Origin: an uncultured Polaribacter sp.
GTDB lineage: Bacteria; Bacteroidota; Bacteroidia; Flavobacteriales; Flavobacteriaceae
Direction: 5' to 3'
Length of the DNA: 48,378 nucleotides
Assembly (NCBI GenBank): GCA_905480405.1
Contig: CAJQQH010000097.1
Location: forward strand, 1-48,378
The translations under genes were made by a program, and so were the position numbers. The notes beneath the pieces are model-generated. The model was given only the letters and a program-made list of their open reading frames with translations, was not told where the DNA came from and ran no database searches. Of the stretch, positions 25,868-34,639 are shown in pieces (position 1 is the first letter of the stretch; every line of letters begins with the position of its first letter).

Positions 25868-26704
25868 TTATTTTTTTAATAATTTCTCTAATTTGTCAAA
25901 TGCCTTTGGAGAATGTTGTATAATTACTTCTGCATTTTTTTCTTTTGCAAAAGCTTCAAATAACTCCATACTTTCTAAAGTTTGTTTTGCATCAAAGTTA
26001 AATGATGGAACTCCTTTATTTGTTCTGTTTTCTTCAAAGTGATATAAATCTCCTGTTAACAAAACAGGTTTTTCTAATCCTGTAACTTCAACATATAATA
26101 CTTGATGACCAATTGTATGACCAGGCATGTATTTTATAACTACAGTTCCGTCTCCATAAACATCATAATCTCCATTAATTTTTTTAACATTTGTTAAACT
26201 AACTAATGCAGGGTTTTTTGTTTTTAAAGTATCACTGAGATTAAAGTTATATTCGTTTTCTTGTACTAACCAAGTAGCGTTTTCCATTAAATTTGCATGC
26301 CCAGTATGATCAAAATGAGAATGAGACATTGCAAAATATTTAAAATCAGCAATATTTACACCAATTGTTTTTAATTGATTTGCCAATGAATCTGGTCGCT
26401 TAATTGCAAAAACACCACTAGGTTCGTTAAAAGGTTCTGGTACAACTAAACTTTCTGGCAAACCAGCATCCCACATTAAGTTTCCTTTAGGATGTGAAAT
26501 TACATAATACGCATCTGTAAATTGTTTTGTTTGCCCTGTATAGGTTGTATCTTGCGAAAAAACTTCTAATTTCTTCACTAAAATAGAACCACCAACAAAC
26601 TGATGTAATTTAACAACAGCTTTTTTAGTTTCAGTATCTTTTTTATCAGATTTTTTACAACCAATAATAGTAACTGCAAGTACTAAGAAAAGTATTTTTT
26701 TCAT
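25868..26704 (-). CDS. MBL-fold hydrolase lipoprotein, N-acyl-homoserine-lactonase-like
   Basis: A 278-residue protein with an SPII signal (LFLVLAVTIIGC, lipid Cys16). The metallo-beta-lactamase site is complete: HSHFDH with His128, His130, Asp132 and His133, then GHTIGHQV and LLTGDLYHF. The N-terminal segment WDAGLPESL resembles that of lactonase-type MBL enzymes. A lactone or ester in the periplasm is the most likely substrate; quorum quenching is possible but unproven. It is inserted between sufB and sufC with gaps of 9 and 12 nt, so it is co-transcribed with Fe-S assembly genes even though it is exported. Confidence 0.85.
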   Translation of the reverse strand: MKKILFLVLAVTIIGCKKSDKKDTETKKAVVKLHQFVGGSILVKKLEVFSQDTTYTGQTKQFTDAYYVISHPKGNLMWDAGLPESLVVPEPFNEPSGVFAIKRPDSLANQLKTIGVNIADFKYFAMSHSHFDHTGHANLMENATWLVQENEYNFNLSDTLKTKNPALVSLTNVKKINGDYDVYGDGTVVIKYMPGHTIGHQVLYVEVTGLEKPVLLTGDLYHFEENRTNKGVPSFNFDAKQTLESMELFEAFAKEKNAEVIIQHSPKAFDKLEKLLKK

Positions 26705-26713
26705 AATTATTTT

Positions 26714-28162
26714 TTATCCTACAGATCCTTCTAATGAAATTTCCAATAGTTTTTGAGCTTCTACAGCAAATTCCATTGGTAGTTTATTTAAAACTTCTTT
26801 ACTAAATCCGTTCACAATTAAAGCAATGGCTTTTTCTGTATCGATACCACGTTGGTTACAATAAAATAATTGCTCTTCACCAATTTTACTTGTGGTTGCT
26901 TCGTGCTCTATTTGTGCAGATTTATTTTTAACTTCAATATATGGGAAAGTGTGAGCTCCACATGCATTACCCATTAAAAGAGAATCACATTGAGAAAAAT
27001 TACGAGCATTTTCTGCTCTAGAATTTATCTGAACTAAACCTCTATATGAGTTTTGAGAATTACCTGCAGAAATACCTTTAGATATAATGGTTGATTTTGT
27101 GTTTTTACCCAAATGAATCATTTTTGTACCAGTATCTGCTTGCTGAAAATTGTTGGTTACAGCAATTGAGTAAAATTCTCCAATAGAATTATTTCCTTTT
27201 AAAACACATGAAGGATATTTCCAAGTTACAGCAGAACCTGTTTCTACCTGCGTCCAAGAAATTTTTGCATTTGTTTCGCACAAACCTCTTTTGGTTACAA
27301 AGTTAAAAACTCCACCTTTTCCATTTTTATCTCCTGGATACCAGTTTTGTACAGTAGAATATTTAATTTCTGCATCATCCATTGCAATTAATTCTACAAC
27401 AGCTGCATGCAATTGATTTTCATCTCTACTTGGTGCAGTACATCCTTCTAAATAAGAAACATAACTACCTTTATCTGCAACAACAAGTGTTCTTTCAAAC
27501 TGACCTGTTCCTCCTTCATTTATTCTAAAATAAGTAGATAATTCCATTGGACAACGAACGCCTTTTGGAATGTAACAGAAAGATCCATCAGAAAAAACTG
27601 CTGAATTTAATGCTGCATAAAAGTTGTCTGTTGTTGGTACAACAGTCCCTAAATATTTTCTTACCAATTCTGGATGTTCTTGAATTGCTTCAGAAATTGG
27701 CATAAAAATAATACCTTTTTCACCTAATGTTTTTTTGAAAGTTGTTGCAACAGAAACAGAATCCATTACAATATCAACTGCTACATTAGCTAACTTTTTT
27801 TGTTCGTCTAAAGAAATTCCTAAACGTTTAAAAGTATCCAATAATTCAGGATCAACTTCATCTAAAGAATTTAATTTTGGCTTCTTTTTAGGAGCAGAAT
27901 AATAAGCTATTTCTTGAAAGTTTGGTTTTTCATAATTTACATTTGCCCAATCTGGCTCTTCCATTTGTTCCCAAACTCTGTAAGCTTCTAGTCGCCATTC
28001 AGTCATCCATCCTGGCTCATTTTTCTTTTTAGAAATTGCACGAACTACATCTTCATTTAATCCGTTAGCAAATTTATCACTTTCTATATCTGTATAAAAA
28101 CCATATTCATATTCCTTGGTTTTTAATTCTAGCTCTAAATCGTCTTCTGTATACTTTGACAT
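26714..28162 (-). CDS. sufB: Fe-S cluster assembly protein SufB
   Basis: A 482-residue scaffold subunit. Strong family blocks are [58 protein letters not shown], and the C-terminal [19 protein letters not shown] with the conserved Cys, followed by [22 protein letters not shown]. Together with SufC and SufD it builds the nascent cluster. ATG start; 13 nt after the A-type carrier gene. Confidence 0.97.
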   Translation of the reverse strand: MSKYTEDDLELELKTKEYEYGFYTDIESDKFANGLNEDVVRAISKKKNEPGWMTEWRLEAYRVWEQMEEPDWANVNYEKPNFQEIAYYSAPKKKPKLNSLDEVDPELLDTFKRLGISLDEQKKLANVAVDIVMDSVSVATTFKKTLGEKGIIFMPISEAIQEHPELVRKYLGTVVPTTDNFYAALNSAVFSDGSFCYIPKGVRCPMELSTYFRINEGGTGQFERTLVVADKGSYVSYLEGCTAPSRDENQLHAAVVELIAMDDAEIKYSTVQNWYPGDKNGKGGVFNFVTKRGLCETNAKISWTQVETGSAVTWKYPSCVLKGNNSIGEFYSIAVTNNFQQADTGTKMIHLGKNTKSTIISKGISAGNSQNSYRGLVQINSRAENARNFSQCDSLLMGNACGAHTFPYIEVKNKSAQIEHEATTSKIGEEQLFYCNQRGIDTEKAIALIVNGFSKEVLNKLPMEFAVEAQKLLEISLEGSVG

Positions 28163-28175
28163 CTTTTTCTATTTT

Positions 28176-28505
28176 TTAAAGTGAAAATGATTCTCCACAT
28201 CCACAAGTTCTATTTGCGTTAGGATTGTTAAAAACAAACCCCTTACCATTTAAACCTCCTGAATATTCTAATGTTGTTCCTACTAAATATAAAAAGCTTT
28301 TTTTGTCAACAACAAGTTTTACGTTATTCTCTTCAAAAACTTTATCGTTTTCTTGTTGATTTTTATCAAAAGTTAAATCGTAAGATAAACCTGAACAACC
28401 TCCACTTTTTACACCAACTCTAACATAGTCTATTGTGGCATCAAAACCTTCGTCAGTCATTAACTCAATGACTTTTTTCTTAGCTGTGTCTGAAACTTTT
28501 ATCAT
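28176..28505 (-). CDS. A-type Fe-S carrier protein (HesB/IscA/SufA family)
   Basis: A 109-residue Fe-S carrier. The three cluster-binding Cys are present: SGGCSGLSY and, near the C-terminus, TCGCGESF. The ORF-track start (28559) adds an implausible tail that overlaps the promoter; ATG 28505 gives MIKVSDTAKKKVIELM, the normal N-terminus. First gene of the suf operon, 32 nt from a perfect -7 box. It could be called sufA by context; iscA-type naming is also in use. Confidence 0.93.
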   Translation of the reverse strand: MIKVSDTAKKKVIELMTDEGFDATIDYVRVGVKSGGCSGLSYDLTFDKNQQENDKVFEENNVKLVVDKKSFLYLVGTTLEYSGGLNGKGFVFNNPNANRTCGCGESFSL

Positions 28506-28514
28506 AATTTTATA

Positions 28515-28527
28515 TAGATTAAATCTA
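28515..28527. promoter_or_regulatory. 13-bp palindrome in the suf leader
   Basis: TAGATTAAATCTA is an inverted repeat with a single central base, located between the -7 box and the ATG of the first suf gene. It could be an operator for an iron- or redox-responsive regulator. No second copy was noticed at sufS. Confidence 0.4.
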
Positions 28528-28536
28528 AATTGTGTG

Positions 28537-28544
28537 CAAATATA
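28537..28544 (-). promoter_or_regulatory. -7 box of the suf operon
   Basis: TATATTTG (followed by C) is a perfect TAnnTTTG on the minus strand, 31 nt before the ATG of the A-type carrier gene. Confidence 0.6.
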
Positions 28545-28611
28545 CAATATAAGTCGCATAAAAAGTAGAAACTTTCATTATGAAACCTAATGTTATAATT
28601 GGTTTTATTGA

Positions 28612-29670
28612 TTACTCTTGGAAGTCAGAATTATCGATAAAATCGAAGTCAGAAAGTGTTAATAGAAAAGCTTTTAAGTCTGCTTTATCTTTAGGTGATA
28701 AATTTACTCCACCTTGATTTACTTTTTTCATTAAAGGATCTATAGTTGAAGATGGCTGTAATCCTTCAGAATAATGATTGATAACTTCTTCTAAAGTTAC
28801 AAATCTTCCATCATGCATAAAAGGTGCTGTAAATGCTAAATTTCTTATTGATGGCGATTTAAATTTTCCATTATCTGCAGGATCACCAGTTACAGCTCCT
28901 AAACCTAAATCAGAAAAATTAGTGTCTAACCCATTGTTATGAAATGCATTGTCTGTCCAAAGTGGGTTGTTGTTACTTCCATGACAATGAAAACAATCTC
29001 CTCTTGCTTCATCCATAAAAACATCAAAACCATTTTGTTCTTCTAGAGTTAGGGTGGTTTCTCCTCTTATAAATTGATCGAATTTTGAGTTGCCAGAAAT
29101 AATGGTTCTCTCAAACTGTGCAATTGCTTTAGTTATTAAAATAGAATCTATTTTTGATGAGCCAAATGCTTGTGAAAACAAGGTTGGATATTCTGCATGC
29201 TTTTGTAATTTTTCAGCAACATTTACCCAACTAGAATGCATTTCTATTGGGTTTTTTACTGGCTCAAGAGCTTGTTTTTCTAACCCAAATTCTTTTCCAT
29301 CCCAAGCAAATCGTTCGTCAAAATTCCAAGCTAAATTGAACAGAGGCATAGAATTTCTTGTTCCGAAATTGCCATCAATTCCATCACTAAATTTTGTGTC
29401 GTCTGTAAATGCGTTTTTTGGATTATGGCAAGTAGCACAAGACTGAGATTCATCACCAGACAAAATATTATCAAAGAATAATCTTTTGCCTAGAGCAACT
29501 CCTTCTTGGGTTAATGGATTGTTTGTAGGAATAACTGGTGCAATTAATTTATCAGCAAATAATGTTGGAATTTCTAAATTATATGGAATTGGGGTATACA
29601 TTTCTTCTTCTTTTGATGAGCAGCTCATCAGAAGAAAAAAACAAAATATATAAAACCATTTTTTTTTCAT
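28612..29670 (-). CDS. Di-haem cytochrome-c peroxidase family lipoprotein, MbnH-like by context
   Basis: A 352-residue lipoprotein (lipobox LLMSC, Cys17; the TTG at 29685 was rejected in favour of ATG 29670). It has two c-type haem sites, CATCH (Cys78-His82) and CFHCH (Cys226-His230), and the family block TAPFMHDGRFVTLEEVINHY near the C-terminus. This is the bacterial CCP/MauG superfamily, which reduces peroxide or oxidises a partner protein. Its direct neighbour is an MbnP-like protein, and in methanobactin loci the di-haem MbnH oxidises a Trp of MbnP to kynurenine. A similar pairing here is likely but inferred. Last gene of the five-gene operon. Confidence 0.88.
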   Translation of the reverse strand: MKKKWFYIFCFFLLMSCSSKEEEMYTPIPYNLEIPTLFADKLIAPVIPTNNPLTQEGVALGKRLFFDNILSGDESQSCATCHNPKNAFTDDTKFSDGIDGNFGTRNSMPLFNLAWNFDERFAWDGKEFGLEKQALEPVKNPIEMHSSWVNVAEKLQKHAEYPTLFSQAFGSSKIDSILITKAIAQFERTIISGNSKFDQFIRGETTLTLEEQNGFDVFMDEARGDCFHCHGSNNNPLWTDNAFHNNGLDTNFSDLGLGAVTGDPADNGKFKSPSIRNLAFTAPFMHDGRFVTLEEVINHYSEGLQPSSTIDPLMKKVNQGGVNLSPKDKADLKAFLLTLSDFDFIDNSDFQE

Positions 29671-29710
29671 TTTAAGATTTCTCAATAAAGTTGAAATGAT
29701 AGATTGAGAT

Positions 29711-30484
29711 TTATTGTGTTATATCACCCAAAGAAAAAACATTTTTACCATTAGCACTCATTAATTTCTGAGCTTCAAAATTGGGCATTAATACTGTGTT
29801 TAATTCGTTTAAATCCCATTTATTTGGATTTTTAAACCATTCTGCGATATTTACTTTAATGATAATTTTTGAACTGCTTATAAAACTTACAGTACCTAAA
29901 TCAACATCAAAAGACGTGTCTTCAAAAACTAAATTGTTTGGGTCTGATCTGTCTACAGCTCTAATTGCATGATAATTAAAGCCTGCATCTTGGTTATTAG
30001 TATCTTTATACTTACCATCAAATTGCATATAATGATAACCACCTCCTAACATTCCAGGAACATTAAAAGAAACCGAATTTAGATCTTGATAAACTCCGTC
30101 TTTATTATCAGAGTCAGAAAAACCAAACGTAAATTTTAATTGATAACTTCCTGGAAAAATCTTTTCCGGTAAATTTAAAGAGAGTCCTTTTTCTTCTCCA
30201 ATATTTATTAAATTGTAATTGCTAAACGTAAACTCTTCATTACCATTTACAAGCTTTATTTTGGATAATACATACCTTAACTTTTCTATACTAATAGACT
30301 CTCCATTAGCAGTTCTAAATTTAAAATCATTAAAATCTGATGCAGTAACAGGAACTCCATCCCAATTATGAGTAAATTTTAGAGTTACATTAAGTGTATC
30401 TAAATTTACACAACAATCTATTTCATTCTTTTCACAAGTTGAAAAACTAAATATTATGAATAAAAGCCAAAATATTTTCTTCAT
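29711..30484 (-). CDS. MbnP-like (putative copper-binding) lipoprotein
   Basis: A 257-residue protein with lipobox FSTC (Cys17) and a further CysCys pair just after it. Family-like features are the LKFTHNWDGVPV opening, ISIEKLRYVLSKIKLVNG, the FGFSDSDNKDG loop and GGGYHYMQFDGKY in the middle, and the closing AEWFKNPNKWDL. MbnP proteins bind copper in a site that includes a Trp-derived kynurenine. Several Trp and His are present, but I cannot say by eye which, if any, is modified. Placement next to the di-haem gene, only 25 nt apart, supports the assignment. Confidence 0.75.
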   Translation of the reverse strand: MKKIFWLLFIIFSFSTCEKNEIDCCVNLDTLNVTLKFTHNWDGVPVTASDFNDFKFRTANGESISIEKLRYVLSKIKLVNGNEEFTFSNYNLINIGEEKGLSLNLPEKIFPGSYQLKFTFGFSDSDNKDGVYQDLNSVSFNVPGMLGGGYHYMQFDGKYKDTNNQDAGFNYHAIRAVDRSDPNNLVFEDTSFDVDLGTVSFISSSKIIIKVNIAEWFKNPNKWDLNELNTVLMPNFEAQKLMSANGKNVFSLGDITQ

Positions 30485-30488
30485 TTTT

Positions 30489-31817
30489 TTATTTTATATT
30501 GATTACTAAAGCATCAGAAAAACCTTTGTTTTCAGAGATGTCTCCATTAGAACTTCCACTTTCTCCAACAGCAATTATGTTTTTATTATTGAGTTCTACA
30601 GCATCATATAAAAAGTCAATTTCTGTGCCACCAACAAACTTTTGCCAGATTAAGTTAGCAGATGCATCCACTTTTAAAACCCATGCATCATTTTGACCTT
30701 GATTGGTAAAACTAGCATCAGAACTTCTAGAACTTCCTGAAATTATAAAGCCATTATCTTGGGTATTAGAAATTGAACGAGCAACATCAAAACTAGCTGC
30801 ACCAAATGTTTTTTCCCAAAGTAAATTACCATCATTAGAGACTTTTATAATCCATAAATCTGCTGCTCCATTATTATTTGCTACATCTTTATCAGAACTT
30901 CTTGTATCTCCAACAATTATAAAATTACCATCGTTTGTAGCTGTGATTCCTCTTGGTTCATCAATTTCTGATCCTCCAAAATTTTTCTCCCAAACTAAAG
31001 TTCCATCAGCAGCAATTTTTAAAACCCAGAAGTCATATGTACCTTTGTTATTAGAAATATTAAAGTCGTTACTATCTGATGAAGCTGCAATTACAAACCC
31101 ATTATCAGTTGTTTTTACAACACCCAAAGGAGCGTCTGTAAAAGAACCACCATAAAATTTACTCCATACTAAAGTTCCAGTATTATCAATTTTTATTGCC
31201 CAAATATCACCTCCTGCATGTTTTTGAGATGATTTAGCATTTCCTTGTCCTCCAGAAGCTGTAACGTCTAAAACACCAGTTATTAAATACCCATTATCGT
31301 TTGTTTCTGTTAAGCAAGTTCCATAATCTGCCCCAGCAAAACCAAATGTTTTTTGCCAAGAAAGGTTTCCATCTGAAGTAATTTTTAATACCCAAAAATC
31401 TTGAGATCCAGCATTTAAACTTGCATCTCCATCATTACTTTTGCTATAACCTAAAAGTGCAAAACCACCATCATTTGTTGCAATAATATCTGTGCCTCTA
31501 TCATCATCTGAGCCTCCAAAAGTTTTACTCCAAATTAAATTGTCTTCTGAAGAAAATTTCATCAGCCAAAAATCGAAACTTTCATTGGTTTTATTAGCAA
31601 TATCAAAATCATTACTTTGTGTGTAACCCAAAATTGCATAACCACCATCTGAAGTTTTTACAATAGATTGTGCAACATCGTTTTTTGAACCTCCAAAGGT
31701 TTTTGCAGCAATGGTTTCTCCTAAATTTTCTACTATAACTGGTTCTTGTATAATTTCTGTTTTAGAACAGTTATACAGTAAAAGAAAACATGCTAAATAA
31801 CATATCCTTTTCATCAT
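30489..31817 (-). CDS. Repeat beta-propeller lipoprotein
   Basis: A 442-residue lipoprotein (lipid Cys near 17, LLLYNC). About seven repeats of roughly 53 residues follow the pattern W-K-FGGS..D...I..T.DGGF.I.G.S.S.D.D..N.G..D.W..K, for example LIWSKTFGGSDDDRGTDII. These should close into one beta-propeller on the cell surface. Such repeats occur in many secreted Bacteroidota proteins and have no defined activity. It starts 11 nt after the propeller lipoprotein gene and ends 4 nt before the MbnP-like gene. The plus-strand ORFs at 30499 and 30703 are shadows. Confidence 0.8.
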   Translation of the reverse strand: MMKRICYLACFLLLYNCSKTEIIQEPVIVENLGETIAAKTFGGSKNDVAQSIVKTSDGGYAILGYTQSNDFDIANKTNESFDFWLMKFSSEDNLIWSKTFGGSDDDRGTDIIATNDGGFALLGYSKSNDGDASLNAGSQDFWVLKITSDGNLSWQKTFGFAGADYGTCLTETNDNGYLITGVLDVTASGGQGNAKSSQKHAGGDIWAIKIDNTGTLVWSKFYGGSFTDAPLGVVKTTDNGFVIAASSDSNDFNISNNKGTYDFWVLKIAADGTLVWEKNFGGSEIDEPRGITATNDGNFIIVGDTRSSDKDVANNNGAADLWIIKVSNDGNLLWEKTFGAASFDVARSISNTQDNGFIISGSSRSSDASFTNQGQNDAWVLKVDASANLIWQKFVGGTEIDFLYDAVELNNKNIIAVGESGSSNGDISENKGFSDALVINIK

Positions 31818-31828
31818 TTAAGAAATGT

Positions 31829-33067
31829 TTATTCAGATTTTTTGATGACAAATAATCCACTATTAATATCACTGATAACAATATTTCCACTTTCAAAATA
31901 AGGATATACATTCCAAGCCCCTTCAAAAGCAGCTGTGTTTCCTAATGGATATGTATCAAAAAACCCAGTTTCTTGTATGCTTGAATTTGCAATGTTAGAG
32001 ATGTCTATCATTCTAACTCCTGCAGTGTAATTTGCTAAGAAAAAAGTGTTTCCTTTAACGTAGCCATTATGATCTATTGCTTCAGTTAGGCCTAAATATT
32101 CTGATTGAAAAGTAGGGTTATCTAAATCAGAAAAGTCGAAAATGATTGTTCTTGTATTTCCTCCAATTCTAATTTCATCAAGCTCATCACCCAATAAAAA
32201 ATAACGCATATCATCTGTAAACCAACCTTGATGCGTATATCTAACATTATTGTAACTTATAGACGACAATCTAATAGGATTGCTTTTATCAGAAACATCT
32301 ACAATAACAATTTCTGTTTCATTACTACCAATTAAAATCTCTTTTCCATTATGTTCTAAATCTGGACCACTATAGGTAACTACTTGTGCATCATGAGAAT
32401 AGTTTAAAAAACCACCTTCATCAATAGGGTTTAAAGGATCTTGAATATTGATAAATAAAGGACCTCCTTTATAGGTTCCACTTCTTGTAGTACCAACAGG
32501 ATATGCATAACCTTTGCTCTCATTAATTACAATATTATGTGCACTTCCAAAACCTGTGTAAGTTGTGTTTGCAGATAAAAGTTGAGGAGGGTTTGTTATA
32601 TTTCTCAATTTTGTTAAATCAAGAACTTGCATTCCATGATCTCTTGCTTCACTAACCACAAAAGCGTAATTATTATACACTTTTACATCTCTCCAAGAAC
32701 TATTTACTGTTGCTGTTGGTAAAAAACCAACAACTATTGGTTTTGATGTATCTGTAATATCAACAAAAGAAACACCAGAGTTCAATGCCACTAAAGCATA
32801 TTCTTTTTGATTTGTTGGGTCTGTCCAACCCCAAGAATCACATCCACTTAAATTTGCAGGATCTGTATTAGAAAGATCTAAATCTGCTAAAGAGATATAT
32901 GTCATTAAATCATAACCACTACAAGGATATTGATCTGCTAAACCGTTTTCGCAAGCAAACAAAGGATCAATAACGACTTCTTGTTCTGCTTCTTGAGGAA
33001 ATGAAATTTTATTTTCTGAACAAGAGAAGACTATGATAAGGCTTAAAAAAAAGAATATTTTTTTCAT
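31829..33067 (-). CDS. Choice-of-anchor-B family propeller lipoprotein
   Basis: A 412-residue lipoprotein (SLIIVFSC, lipid Cys16). The domain is the choice-of-anchor-B beta-propeller: it opens with CENGLADQYPCSGYDLM, then WGWTDPTNQKEYALVALNSG, LVIVD-like strands (VSFVDITDTSKP, EIVIVDVSDKSNP) and conserved His/Asp-rich turns (YSHDAQVV, YTHQGWF, AIDHNGYV). These recurring polar residues could bind metal, by inference. It is a paralogue of the next gene upstream (33077), but lipid-anchored instead of T9SS-sorted. Confidence 0.85.
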   Translation of the reverse strand: MKKIFFFLSLIIVFSCSENKISFPQEAEQEVVIDPLFACENGLADQYPCSGYDLMTYISLADLDLSNTDPANLSGCDSWGWTDPTNQKEYALVALNSGVSFVDITDTSKPIVVGFLPTATVNSSWRDVKVYNNYAFVVSEARDHGMQVLDLTKLRNITNPPQLLSANTTYTGFGSAHNIVINESKGYAYPVGTTRSGTYKGGPLFINIQDPLNPIDEGGFLNYSHDAQVVTYSGPDLEHNGKEILIGSNETEIVIVDVSDKSNPIRLSSISYNNVRYTHQGWFTDDMRYFLLGDELDEIRIGGNTRTIIFDFSDLDNPTFQSEYLGLTEAIDHNGYVKGNTFFLANYTAGVRMIDISNIANSSIQETGFFDTYPLGNTAAFEGAWNVYPYFESGNIVISDINSGLFVIKKSE

Positions 33068-33076
33068 GATTTATAT

Positions 33077-34537
33077 TTAATTGATAATCAATTTTTTAGT
33101 TAAGGTATTGTTTATTTTAATAAGATAAATACCCTTATTTAAACTAGATGTATCTAAAACGTATTTTGATTCATTAATATTACTTTTAACCAATACTTTT
33201 TGTCCTAAGACAGAAAAAATTTGGATATTATTAATTGGATTATTGTTACCATTAACAATGGTTGTTTTTGCTGATGCTGGATTTGGGTAGATAGAAAAAG
33301 AGTTTGTCAAACTATTATTTTCTACACCTAAAGTTCCACTTTTTCTAATTACAAAAAGCCCTCTTTCTATGTCGTTTATAATAAGATTTCCACTTGCAAA
33401 ATATGGATAAATACTCCAAGCTCCATTAAAAGCTGTTCCATCATTTGCAGGATATGTATCAAAAAAACCAACTTCTGTCATAGAATTTATTGCAGAAGCA
33501 ATGTTTGTAATATCAAAAATTCTTACACCAGCTCTATAATTTGCCATATAAAAAAGATTACCTTTTACATATCCATTATGATCTATGGCAGCAGAAGCTC
33601 CAGAATAAGTTGATGATAATACTGGGTTGTCTAAATCTAAAAAATCAAAAACTAATGTTCTTGTATTCATTCCAAAATTTTGTTCATCAGTTTCATCACC
33701 TAAAATAAAATAACGTTCATCTTCTGTAAACCAACCTTGGTGTGTATACCCAATTTCAGAGTAGTTAATTTCTGATATTTTTTTAACATTATTTTTATCT
33801 GTAACATCTAGAATTACAATTTTATTTACATTACTTCCAATATAAATTTCTTTTCCAACATGCTCTGTATCTGGGCCATTATAGATTAAAGCTTGCGCAT
33901 CATGAGAGTAGCCTTCATTTGCATAACTATTTATTTTTGTTGGGTTTTTAGGATCTGTAATATCAACGAAAATTGGTCCTCCACTAGCAATTCTTCCTCC
34001 TCTTGCATTCGAACAACCTAATAAGTAGGCAACTCCACTATCTTCATTAATAAAAATGTTATGGCAACTTCCTACAGCATCTACAGTATAAATTGCATCT
34101 GCAGTAAAGGTTTGAGCAGAAGTAAGCCCTCTTAATTTTGTTAAATCAAAAACTTGCATTCCATGACCTCCTACATTATCAGCAACAATAAATGCATGAT
34201 CTTTATATATTTTAACATCTCTCCAGAAATTATTACCAGCATTAGAGTCTAATCTTCCTAAAAAAACAGGATTTATAGGATCAGAAACATCAACAAAAGC
34301 TGTACTATTTGTCATAGCTGCAATTGCATATTCTTTTCCAGTAGTTGCATCTGTCCAACCCCAAATATCACTTCCTTCTGGAGTTCCATTTGTATTTGCC
34401 AAAACAGAGACAGGTATATTAGACATTAAATCGTAATCATTACAAGGATATACTCCTGCAAAACCATTATCACAAGGTGTTTGAGCGTTTATAAAAAAAG
34501 GCAAAAACAACAATAAAAATGTAATTTTTTTCATCAC
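33077..34537 (-). CDS. Choice-of-anchor-B propeller protein with T9SS type A sorting domain
   Basis: A 486-residue secreted protein. The signal peptide is MMKKITFLLLFLPFFINAQ. The propeller (about 20-400) parallels the paralogue downstream, with CDNGFAGVYPCNDYDLM, WGWTDATTGKEYAIAAM, YSHDAQAL, YTHQGWF and AIDHNGYV. The last 80 residues are a T9SS type A sorting domain (FSIYPNPASAKTTI, GIYLIKINNTLTKKLIIN), so it is exported through the type IX system to the surface. First gene of the operon; a perfect -7 box lies about 18 nt upstream. Different anchoring of two paralogues in one operon suggests surface and membrane partners of one complex. Confidence 0.88.
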   Translation of the reverse strand: MMKKITFLLLFLPFFINAQTPCDNGFAGVYPCNDYDLMSNIPVSVLANTNGTPEGSDIWGWTDATTGKEYAIAAMTNSTAFVDVSDPINPVFLGRLDSNAGNNFWRDVKIYKDHAFIVADNVGGHGMQVFDLTKLRGLTSAQTFTADAIYTVDAVGSCHNIFINEDSGVAYLLGCSNARGGRIASGGPIFVDITDPKNPTKINSYANEGYSHDAQALIYNGPDTEHVGKEIYIGSNVNKIVILDVTDKNNVKKISEINYSEIGYTHQGWFTEDERYFILGDETDEQNFGMNTRTLVFDFLDLDNPVLSSTYSGASAAIDHNGYVKGNLFYMANYRAGVRIFDITNIASAINSMTEVGFFDTYPANDGTAFNGAWSIYPYFASGNLIINDIERGLFVIRKSGTLGVENNSLTNSFSIYPNPASAKTTIVNGNNNPINNIQIFSVLGQKVLVKSNINESKYVLDTSSLNKGIYLIKINNTLTKKLIIN

Positions 34538-34554
34538 TTAAATTAAAGATTAAT

Positions 34555-34562
34555 CAAAAATA
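34555..34562 (-). promoter_or_regulatory. -7 box of the propeller/MbnP/MbnH operon
   Basis: TATTTTTG matches TAnnTTTG and lies 17 nt upstream of the first gene's ATG. No TTG -33 element stands at the usual distance, so an activator may be needed. Confidence 0.5.
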
Positions 34563-34603
34563 ATACATAATGTTTAAATTATTTGAATTAGGTTGTTAAA
34601 GTA

Positions 34604-34635
34604 TTGATTCACTTTTTAGATTGTAACTATCTTTG
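34604..34635 (+). promoter_or_regulatory. thiL promoter (TTG-N21-TATCTTTG)
   Basis: TTG at 34604 is 21 nt before a perfect -7 box at 34628-34635. The ATG of thiL is only 4 nt after the box, so the mRNA is probably leaderless. The ORF-track start codon is in fact this -33 TTG. Confidence 0.7.
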
Positions 34636-34639
34636 CAGT

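Noticed and set aside
30499-31155. Plus-strand ORFs opposite the repeat propeller gene
   Set aside because: The repeated gene creates long open antisense frames; their translations are low in domain signal and track the sense repeats.
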